This document shows, one piece after another, positions 26,276-33,264 of a stretch of 64,000 bases of DNA (the first letter of the stretch is position 1; each line of letters starts with the position of its first letter). The notes below the pieces were generated by a model. It saw only the letters and a program-made list of their open reading frames with translations. It did no database searches and had not been told where the DNA came from. Both the position numbers and the translations under genes were made by a program. This stretch comes from Niveispirillum sp943371025 (GTDB taxonomy: Bacteria; Pseudomonadota; Alphaproteobacteria; Azospirillales; Azospirillaceae), in assembly GCA_943371025.1 (NCBI GenBank), contig CALRTC020000030.1:1-64000 (forward strand). The letters run 5' to 3'.

Positions 26276-26352
26276 GGTGGGTTCCTTTCGGGAGCAACGG
26301 CACCTTAAGGGCTCGACGGCCATCACCGAAGTCGTATTTAGTGAAATGAACT

Positions 26353-26367
26353 ATCGGCATGACCGAT
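26353..26367. promoter_or_regulatory. nod-box-like LysR site (ATC-N9-GAT), copy 2
   Basis: ATC GGCATGACC GAT is a near-perfect dyad (ATCGG-N5-CCGAT) between the divergent epimerase and lysR genes, ending 18 bp before the lysR start. This is where an autoregulated LysR-type protein usually binds. A degenerate half-copy, ATCACC..GTCG, starts at 26322. Confidence 0.55.
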
Positions 26368-26385
26368 GGATTGGGAGGATGAACA

Positions 26386-27300
26386 ATGCGGTTCCAGAAA
26401 CTGGACCTGAACCTGCTGGTGGTGCTGGATGTGCTGCTGGAGGAACGCAGCGTGTCGCGGGCGGCCAACCGCCTCAATCTCAGCCAGTCTGCCGTCAGCG
26501 GAAATCTGGCCCGGCTGCGTGAATTCTTCGACGATGACATCCTGGCCCAGATCGGCCGGTCAATGGTGCCGACGCCGCTGGCGGACAGCCTGGCCGCGCC
26601 GGTGCGCGACATCCTGATGCAGATACAGTCCACGATCGAGACCAAGCCCAGCTTCGATCCTGCCAGCGCCACGCGAACCATCCGCATGCATGCGTCCGAT
26701 TATGTGACGGAGGTGCTGTTGGCCCGCGTGATCCGCGAGGCGCGGCTGCTGGCGCCCGGCATCAAGGTGGAAATCGATGGGATGGATGATCTGGTCCTGG
26801 ACCGGCTGTCGCGGGGGCAGGTGGATTTTCTGATCACGCCCGACAATTTCACCCATCCCGACCATCCCAAGGAGATGCTGTTCACCGACACTCATGTCGT
26901 GGTGACCTGGAAGGACAATACCAAGCTGGGCGATACGATCAGCTTCGACCAGTATATGCAGATGGGCCATGTGCTGGTGCGGTTCGGCATGAAGCGGGCG
27001 CCCAGCTTCGACCAATGGTTCCTGGATCGCTTCGGCTATTCGCGTAATGCCGAGCTGTTCGTGGCCGATTTCACGACCGTGCCCAACATGCTGATCGGCA
27101 CCGATCTGGTGGCCACCATGCATGAGCGTCTGGCGCGGCTATACGTCCAGCGTCTGCCACTGCGTATTCTGCCGCTGCCCATTGAATTTCCGGTGTTGAC
27201 GGAGATGGTGCAGTGGCATCGACACTTTCAGCGTGATCCGGCTCTGGTCTGGTTTCGCGGTCTGTTGCGCCGCTGTGCGGTCGAGCAGGATGCTGGCTGA
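26386..27300 (+). CDS. LysR-family transcriptional regulator, NodD-like
   Basis: A 304-residue regulator with GGGAGG at 26373-26378 before ATG 26386. The N-terminal winged helix-turn-helix reads LDLNLLVVLDVLLEERSVSRAA then LNLSQSAVSGNLARLR. MRFQKLDLNLL, the SAVSGNLARLREFF helix and the HASDYVTEVLLARV start of the ligand-binding domain are NodD/LinR-like. It probably senses an aromatic or related inducer and controls the flanking operons; ATC-N9-GAT sites occur upstream of the monooxygenase operon, of itself and of TonB receptor 3. Confidence 0.85.
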   Translation: MRFQKLDLNLLVVLDVLLEERSVSRAANRLNLSQSAVSGNLARLREFFDDDILAQIGRSMVPTPLADSLAAPVRDILMQIQSTIETKPSFDPASATRTIRMHASDYVTEVLLARVIREARLLAPGIKVEIDGMDDLVLDRLSRGQVDFLITPDNFTHPDHPKEMLFTDTHVVVTWKDNTKLGDTISFDQYMQMGHVLVRFGMKRAPSFDQWFLDRFGYSRNAELFVADFTTVPNMLIGTDLVATMHERLARLYVQRLPLRILPLPIEFPVLTEMVQWHRHFQRDPALVWFRGLLRRCAVEQDAG

Positions 27301-27606
27301 ACCATTGGGCGGGGCGATAGGTCGGATCAGAAATTACGATTTCGCCGATGTATTCGCCACTGATATGGTTCCCTTACCGAAAAACATCAGACCGGCCTGA
27401 AGGCCGGCGGTTGGGGGAGGCGCCGCGAACGCGGCCGTTGGCGGGCAGTTCTCCGCCTTCATGACCGGGTTTCACGCATGCCGCCTGCACAGGCGGCATC
27501 GCTCCCCATCCGCCTGCCTTCCGGCCAGATCCCTAATCCGGCGCTACGTCCGGAAACGCTCCCGCCTTGTCCGGTGGCGGGCGATGAACCTTGGAGGAAG
27601 CCAAAA
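27301..27606. other. Intergenic region and 5' leader of TonB receptor 3
   Basis: A 306-bp gap with the third ATC-N9-GAT site near its left end. Two GC-rich hairpins follow: CCGGCC-TGAA-GGCCGG at 27392-27407 and CCGCG-AA-CGCGG just after 27420. Neither has a U-tract, so the first is a weak terminator of lysR at best, or leader structure of the receptor mRNA. The frame upstream of 27607 reads as low-complexity Pro/Arg sequence, not a gene. Confidence 0.4.
27326..27340. promoter_or_regulatory. nod-box-like LysR site (ATC-N9-GAT), copy 3
   Basis: ATC AGAAATTAC GAT lies 26 bp after the lysR stop and about 265 bp before TonB receptor 3. It is the third copy of the pattern in this block. Confidence 0.45.
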
Positions 27607-29850
27607 ATGCGTGCCACCCTGCTGTTGTCCACGGCATTCCTGACGGCCATGGCGGCTGTGCCCGCAGGGGCGCAGTCAACCGATGTTGGCGCGTTGGAGG
27701 AGATTGTCGTCACCGCCCAGCGCCGGTCGGAGAATTTGCAGAAGGTCGCCGTTGCCGTCTCCGCCGTCACCCCCGACGATCTGGTCAATGCCGGGGTCAC
27801 CGACACGGCGGGCCTGACCAAGCTGGTACCGGCCCTGGTGGTGCAGCCCGGCGGCGGGTCGAACACCGGCTTCTATCTGCGGGGCGTGGGCACCCTGGGC
27901 CCCAACTCCTTCTCGGAGAATGCCATCGCCTTCAATTATGGCGGCGTCTATATCGGCCGGCCTACGGCGCCGGTGGGCACCTTCTTCGATCTGGCGCGGG
28001 TGGAGGTGCTGAAGGGCCCGCAAGGTACGCTATACGGACGTAACGCCACGGGCGGTGCCGTGAACGTCATTCCCAACCGCCCGGATACTGGCGGTACCGC
28101 CGGGGAAGCCGGTCTTGAGATCGGCAATTACAATCTGCGCAAGGCCACGGGCATGATCAATGCGCCGGTCGGGGAGACGGCCGCTCTACGCGTGGCCGGG
28201 CAGGTGGTGGACCGCGATGGATATCTGTCCGATGGCTACGATGATGAGGTGGGCCAGGCCGCCCGCGCCTCCTTTCTGTGGGAGCCGGACGACAAGCTGA
28301 GCCTGCTTCTGTCGGGTGATTATTTCCATCAGGGGGGCAAGGGTGTGGGCGGCGTGCTGGTTCCCGGCAGCCTGACCCCGACGGCGCCGGCTGTGGGCGA
28401 CCGGATCGGCGGATCGGAAGCAGCCAGCATCAGCGAATTGCGCCTGCGCTTTCCGGGGCTGATCAATTCCGGGCTGGTGGTTCCGCCCAAGAATGATGGC
28501 TACAACGACAGTACCTTCTGGGGCGTGGCGGCAACGCTGGATTATCAGTTCGATGCCGGCACCCTGACCGTCCTGCCCGCCTATCGCGACAGCCGCCCCG
28601 ACTTCGTCTTCTACAGCGTCGGCTTCCAGGGCAAGGTGCAGGAAGTGTCCAAACAGAGCTCGGTGGAGGCACGGTTTGCCTCTGCCGAGGACAGCGCCTT
28701 CCGTTATGTCGTCGGTGGTTTCTGGTTCCGGGACAAGGTCAACGCGCTGAACAGCTTCTTCCAGGGCGGGCTGTCCACCACCACCTTCATGCCGGAACAG
28801 GAAACGGTCAGCAAGGCGGTGTTCGGCCAAGGGACCTATGATGTGGCCGATGGACTGCGGCTGGTGGCCGGTGTTCGCTACACGCATGAAAACAAGCAGC
28901 AGGAAACACCTGTCCGCCAGAGCAGTGTCAGCAACCCCAACCCGCCCTTCATCACCGCCACGGGGGATGAGAATTTCAACAGCGTCACCTGGAAAGGCGG
29001 GATCGAATTCGACGTGGGCCCGCAATCGCTGCTCTACGCCAATGTCGCGACGGGGTTCAAGGCAGGTGGCTTCTACCCTGCCGTGGGCAAGAACAGTTTC
29101 GATCCGGAGAAGCTGACGGCCTACACACTGGGGTCCAAGAACCGCTTCCTGGATAACCGTCTGCAATTGAATGCCGAGGCGTTCTGGTGGGACTACAAAG
29201 ACCAGCAGATCGGCTATATCGGCCCCGTTGAGGTCAGTCCCGGTGTTTTTGGTCAGGCGTCCGTGACGGCCAATGTCGGTCAGGCCCGCATGTATGGCAT
29301 GGAAGTGGAAGCCCAGTTCCTGGCCACCCGAAATGACGAGATCGGCATCAATCTTCAATATATGGACAGCAAGTATAAAAGCTTCGTCTATACCGCCATT
29401 TCAGCTGGCGGCACGCCCCTGCCCAGCGGTTGTGCGGTGACGCCGGATAGTTCCCTGCCGGTGGCAGCACCGGCTCGGCTGTTTACGGTCGACTGCTCTG
29501 GCAAGCCGGCAGTGAATGCGCCGAAATGGTCCCTGAACCTGAGCTACAGCCACACGTTCGAACTTTCGGCCGATCATGACCTGGTCCTGGGCGTCCGCAG
29601 CCGCGTTGAAAGCGGACGGTTCCTGTCGATCGATTACCGTCCCGAACAGCATCAGGGCGGCTACATGACGTCGGATGCCTGGCTGACGCTGGAGGCGCCG
29701 GCGCAGGGCTGGTCCGTCACGGGCTATGTGAACAATCTGACGGACAAGGATGTCTATTCCACCTCCGTCACCCGGCCCATCCTGAACGTTGTCTATAACG
29801 GCCTGCGCCCGCCCCGCACCTACGGGCTGCGCGGTTCGGTCCGATTCTGA
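27607..29850 (+). CDS. TonB-dependent outer-membrane receptor 3
   Basis: A 747-residue receptor; ATG 27607 follows GGAGG at 27593-27597. The signal peptide MRATLLLSTAFLTAMAAVPA is cut near AGAQ. A TonB box-like EEIVVTAQRR, the plug block LKGPQGTLYGRNATGG and a barrel ending in LRGSVRF are present. It belongs to the same subfamily as receptors 1 and 5 (VTAQRRSENLQKV). An MFS permease starts 12 bp after its stop, so the two likely form an uptake operon for the substrate of the region C enzymes. Confidence 0.92.
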   Translation: MRATLLLSTAFLTAMAAVPAGAQSTDVGALEEIVVTAQRRSENLQKVAVAVSAVTPDDLVNAGVTDTAGLTKLVPALVVQPGGGSNTGFYLRGVGTLGPNSFSENAIAFNYGGVYIGRPTAPVGTFFDLARVEVLKGPQGTLYGRNATGGAVNVIPNRPDTGGTAGEAGLEIGNYNLRKATGMINAPVGETAALRVAGQVVDRDGYLSDGYDDEVGQAARASFLWEPDDKLSLLLSGDYFHQGGKGVGGVLVPGSLTPTAPAVGDRIGGSEAASISELRLRFPGLINSGLVVPPKNDGYNDSTFWGVAATLDYQFDAGTLTVLPAYRDSRPDFVFYSVGFQGKVQEVSKQSSVEARFASAEDSAFRYVVGGFWFRDKVNALNSFFQGGLSTTTFMPEQETVSKAVFGQGTYDVADGLRLVAGVRYTHENKQQETPVRQSSVSNPNPPFITATGDENFNSVTWKGGIEFDVGPQSLLYANVATGFKAGGFYPAVGKNSFDPEKLTAYTLGSKNRFLDNRLQLNAEAFWWDYKDQQIGYIGPVEVSPGVFGQASVTANVGQARMYGMEVEAQFLATRNDEIGINLQYMDSKYKSFVYTAISAGGTPLPSGCAVTPDSSLPVAAPARLFTVDCSGKPAVNAPKWSLNLSYSHTFELSADHDLVLGVRSRVESGRFLSIDYRPEQHQGGYMTSDAWLTLEAPAQGWSVTGYVNNLTDKDVYSTSVTRPILNVVYNGLRPPRTYGLRGSVRF

Positions 29851-29862
29851 TCGGGGGAAGTG

Positions 29863-31032
29863 ATGGAACAGAGGGTGAAAGCGGGCTTTGCCCAGGGTCT
29901 GGCGCTGCTGCTGCCGGCCACGTCCGCGGTGATGGGTATTCTGCTGCTGGTGCCGGTGGCACCGCAAATGTCGCAGACCTTTGCGGATGTGCCGGGGGTG
30001 GCCTATCTGGTACCGGTGTTGCTGACCCTGCCGGGACTGTGCATCGCTCTGTTCTCTCCCGTGGCCGGGCTGCTGGGTGATCGGTTGGGCCGGCGACGAC
30101 TGCTGATCGGATCCATGCTGTTCTATGGTCTGGCGGGCATGGCACCGATGCTGCTGTCCGATCTCCACCAGATCCTGGCCAGCCGCGTGCTGGTTGGGAT
30201 CTGCGAGGCGCTGATCATGACGCTGAGCACGACGCTGATCGGGGATATGTTCACAGGGCGGGCGCGCGAACGCTGGCTGTCGTCCCAGACGGCGGTGGCA
30301 TCTGTCTCCGCCCTGCTGTTCCTGGCGCTGGGCGGTCTGCTGGGGCGGCAGGGCTGGCAGGCACCGTTCCTGATCTACGGGTTGGCCTGGCCCATGGCGC
30401 TGGCTGTCTTCCTGCTGGTGCAGGAGCCGGCGCGCGTGGAACGGCAGGTACCGGGCTGGTCGGCACTGCCGGGGCGGCATGTCATGACGACCTCAGTTTT
30501 TACCATCCTGGCGGCGATCCTGTTCTACACGATCCAGATCAATGTCAGCACGGTCCTGCCCGGCTTTGGTGTGACCGATCCTGGCCGCATCGGCCTTTTC
30601 TCCGCGCTTGCCAGTATTGGTACCCCCTTGGGCAGCCTGATCTTCTGGGCGCTGGCCAAGCGGGATGTGCGTCTGCTGCTGGGGATGGAATTCGCGCTGA
30701 TGGCGGTGGCGTTCCTGGCCATGGCCCGCTCGACTGATGCGTACTGGTTCATCGCGGCCGCCTTCGTGGGCCAGATGGCGGCGGGCCTGCTGCTGCCCAC
30801 GCTGCTGACCTGGGCCATGTCGGCCCTGGCGTTCCAGGTACGGGGCAGGGGCATGGGGCTCTGGCAGTCCAGCTTCGCCATCGGACAGTTCCTTTCCGCC
30901 CTGGTGGTGCCGGCATTGGCAGCAGCGACGGGCGGAACCATCGACGCCTTTCCCATCATTGCGGCCTGTGCCCTGCTGGTGGGGTTGCTGCCCCTTTTTC
31001 TGCTGCTTCGATCGCGTTGGAGCCTCGCATGA
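29863..31032 (+). CDS. MFS transporter
   Basis: A 389-residue membrane protein with about 12 hydrophobic segments; ATG 29863 is behind GGGGG (29853-29857). It has the loop-2 signature GDRLGRRRLL, typical of MFS drug:H+ antiporter-like or sugar/acid transporters, and is clearly not of the ACS type seen elsewhere in this window. It sits between TonB receptor 3 and a cupin gene that overlaps its stop codon (ATGA). It may be the inner-membrane partner of the receptor; import versus export cannot be decided from sequence. Confidence 0.8.
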   Translation: MEQRVKAGFAQGLALLLPATSAVMGILLLVPVAPQMSQTFADVPGVAYLVPVLLTLPGLCIALFSPVAGLLGDRLGRRRLLIGSMLFYGLAGMAPMLLSDLHQILASRVLVGICEALIMTLSTTLIGDMFTGRARERWLSSQTAVASVSALLFLALGGLLGRQGWQAPFLIYGLAWPMALAVFLLVQEPARVERQVPGWSALPGRHVMTTSVFTILAAILFYTIQINVSTVLPGFGVTDPGRIGLFSALASIGTPLGSLIFWALAKRDVRLLLGMEFALMAVAFLAMARSTDAYWFIAAAFVGQMAAGLLLPTLLTWAMSALAFQVRGRGMGLWQSSFAIGQFLSALVVPALAAATGGTIDAFPIIAACALLVGLLPLFLLLRSRWSLA

Positions 31033-31511
31033 CGTCTCCCTTCCGCCGCATCGTCACCGGCCATGACGATCAGGGCCAGTCCGTCATCCGCGCCATCGAC
31101 ACATTGACGCCCCGTCTGATTGACAGCGGCGATGCTGCTTTCCAACTGGTCTGGGCCACGCCAACGGTGCCGGTGGACCTGAATGACGGGACGGATGGCA
31201 TGCTGCCGGCGGGCAAGACCCTGCATGGCGGATCGGTGATCCGGATCGTCGACATGCTGCCTGGTCGGGCCTCTCCGCTGCACCGGTCATGGTCGATTGA
31301 TTACGGCATCGTCCTGTCCGGTGATCTGGAACTGGAACTGGATGACGGGTCGGTGACGGCCCTGTCGGCGGGTGACATCGTGGTGCAGCGGGCCACGAAC
31401 CATCTCTGGCGCAACCCGTCACCCGATCAGGTCTGCCGCATCGTCTTCATCCTGATCGAAGCGAAACCGGTAATGGCGGGCGGGCGGGTGCTGCCGGAGA
31501 TTCATCCGTGA
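31029..31511 (+). CDS. Cupin-domain protein
   Basis: A 160-residue protein; ATG 31029 overlaps the MFS stop (ATGA). It has a single conserved cupin barrel: LHRSWSIDYGIVLSGDLELEL forms the first motif with only one of the usual His residues clear, and ALSAGDIVVQRATNHLWRNP forms the second with His near residue 126. Small cupins of this type bind a metal and act as isomerases, oxygenases or sensors. As the last gene of the receptor-MFS operon it probably acts on the imported compound; its reaction is unknown. Confidence 0.72.
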   Translation: MTSPFRRIVTGHDDQGQSVIRAIDTLTPRLIDSGDAAFQLVWATPTVPVDLNDGTDGMLPAGKTLHGGSVIRIVDMLPGRASPLHRSWSIDYGIVLSGDLELELDDGSVTALSAGDIVVQRATNHLWRNPSPDQVCRIVFILIEAKPVMAGGRVLPEIHP

Positions 31512-31685
31512 TGGCCATCGGATGGTGCTTGCGCGGCGCTGGGATTGTGACCTGTTGATCACGGTGGAGATCATAGGCCCTATCGACACCTGTATCCGGC
31601 CATGGCCGACGCCCCTGTCACTGCGCTGCAACAATTCTGCTGTAACAGCCACGGGTGATGCATGTGACCGGACGGGCTTGCCACG

Positions 31686-32171
31686 ATGGAATGGGCGGAA
31701 CAGTTGCCGAAGCGCGAGGCGCTGTATGGGTTCATCTTTCGTCGGGTGCGTGACCCGTTCGTGGCGGAAGATATTGTCCAGGAGACCCTGGCACGCCTCA
31801 TTGCCTATATGCAGTCGAACAAGGTTGCCGACAGCCTTGCCTTCAGTCTGCGCATTGCCGCCAACCTGATCACCGATCACCACCGCATGCGCGGCGTTGA
31901 CCGGGCAGAGGTTCTGGAACCGGAGATGGCGTGTCACCGCCCCAGTGCGGAGCAGTCGGTCATGGCCCGGCAGCGCGTCGATGCCTTTGCCCGCGCCCTG
32001 GAGAATATGCCGCCCCTGCGGCGTGAAGTGTTTATCCGTCGCCGCCTGAAGGGGCAGAGCCACCGCGAAATTGCGGAGGCGCTGGGCCTCAGCCCCGCCG
32101 CTGTCGAGAAACATGTGGTGCGGGCGCTGGAATGGCTGAATGGCGAAATGGAGCGGGAGGGCGCGCGATGA
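31686..32171 (+). CDS. ECF-type RNA polymerase sigma factor (FecI-like)
   Basis: A 161-residue sigma factor with only regions 2 and 4. Region 2 covers YGFIFRRVRDPFVAEDIVQET, followed by the region 2.4-like SLRIAANLITDHHR; region 4 is LPPLRREVFIRRRL-type sequence plus the helix-turn-helix HREIAEALGLSPAAVEKHV. It overlaps the FecR gene by four bases and the unit is followed by an STN-domain TonB receptor. This is the classic FecI-FecR-FecA cell-surface signalling order, so the sigma factor should switch on the receptor gene when its ligand binds outside. No strong ribosome site is visible. Confidence 0.88.
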   Translation: MEWAEQLPKREALYGFIFRRVRDPFVAEDIVQETLARLIAYMQSNKVADSLAFSLRIAANLITDHHRMRGVDRAEVLEPEMACHRPSAEQSVMARQRVDAFARALENMPPLRREVFIRRRLKGQSHREIAEALGLSPAAVEKHVVRALEWLNGEMEREGAR

Positions 32172-33139
32172 GCAGCGGCCCTTCAATTATCCCCGCCAAC
32201 CGTGACGAAGCCAGGGGCGGCGCCTACTGGGCTCTGCGTCAGGTGGAGGGGCCCGCCCTTTCGCCGGTGGAACAGGCGGAAATGGCGGCTTGGCTGGCGG
32301 CCGATCCAGTCCACCAGCAGGAATTGCGCGCCATGCGGGATATCCTGGTGGATGATGCGTTGACAGTCGCCATGACCCGTTTCGCCACACCCGATCCGGC
32401 CGTGGCGCAGCCGTCACGACGCGCCTGGATCCGGGGTGGCATCGCCGCCGCGCTCACCCTCACCGTCGGGACGCCGCTGCTGCTGACCCGCTGGCGGGAT
32501 GAGGGGACGGCGTCGCTGGCACGGGTGAGCGTGCCGGTGGGAACAGTAAGGACCATCTCCCTGGCCGATGGCAGCCAGTTGACCGTGAATGGCCGCACCG
32601 ACCTGCTGACATCCACCGACACGATGGCACGTCGGGTCACGCTGACGCGGGGAGAGGCCTTCTTCGACGTGGCCGATGCGAGAGGAGGGGCGCCGTTCGA
32701 CATTGATTGTGGCGCCGTCCGCATCCAGACCCAGGCAGGTGCCTTGAACCTGGACGTGGCGGAGGGGCTGACGGAGATTTCCGTTTACGAAGGGGCCGCC
32801 CTTGTCACCGTGGGTGATCGGGCTGTCCGCCTGCGCAAGGGCGACCGTGCGGGCGTTGAAGGTGCTCGCCTCAACCCGCCGGTTCCCTTTGATCCCCAGG
32901 CCGGCGATTTCCGGACGGGCTGGCTGGTGACCCAGGGATTGTCGCTGTCACAACTGACGGAGCGGTTGAACCGGACCGCCACGGTCCCGGTCCGTATCGC
33001 CGATCCGGCCATCGCCAGCCGCCGCGTTGCGGGCCGGTTCAAACTGACGGAGCCGGATCGGCTGTTAGCCTCTCTGGGCAAGCTGCATGGTTTCACGGTG
33101 CGGCGACGCGATGGGGCGGTGGAACTGGTGACGGCCTGA
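32168..33139 (+). CDS. FecR-type anti-sigma/sigma regulator
   Basis: A 323-residue inner-membrane protein; ATG 32168 overlaps the sigma-factor stop (ATGA). The cytoplasmic N-terminal DUF4880 domain (EQAEMAAWLAADPVHQQEL) is followed by one membrane segment near residues 85-105 (IAAALTLTVGTPLLL). The periplasmic FecR domain (GTVRTISLADGSQLTVNGRTDL) and a C-terminal secretin/STN-like region (LSLSQLTERLNRTA) complete it. FecR proteins hold their sigma factor until the receptor's STN domain signals through TonB. Confidence 0.88.
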   Translation: MSSGPSIIPANRDEARGGAYWALRQVEGPALSPVEQAEMAAWLAADPVHQQELRAMRDILVDDALTVAMTRFATPDPAVAQPSRRAWIRGGIAAALTLTVGTPLLLTRWRDEGTASLARVSVPVGTVRTISLADGSQLTVNGRTDLLTSTDTMARRVTLTRGEAFFDVADARGGAPFDIDCGAVRIQTQAGALNLDVAEGLTEISVYEGAALVTVGDRAVRLRKGDRAGVEGARLNPPVPFDPQAGDFRTGWLVTQGLSLSQLTERLNRTATVPVRIADPAIASRRVAGRFKLTEPDRLLASLGKLHGFTVRRRDGAVELVTA

Positions 33140-33264
33140 TCTGCTGTCATGTAAGTGCCTTTAAACATTCACCAAACTGTCCTGTCCGGTTTTGGTCTCC
33201 AAGCCCGTCTTCCCACAGATCCCGCGCCGTACGACGGCGCCTGCGTTCCTTTGGGGGAAGAGAC

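Noticed and set aside
31512..31685. Possible small gene between the cupin and sigma-factor genes
   Set aside because: Frames here are short and Arg/Cys-rich with no ribosome site; the gap is better read as the promoter of the sigma-factor operon.
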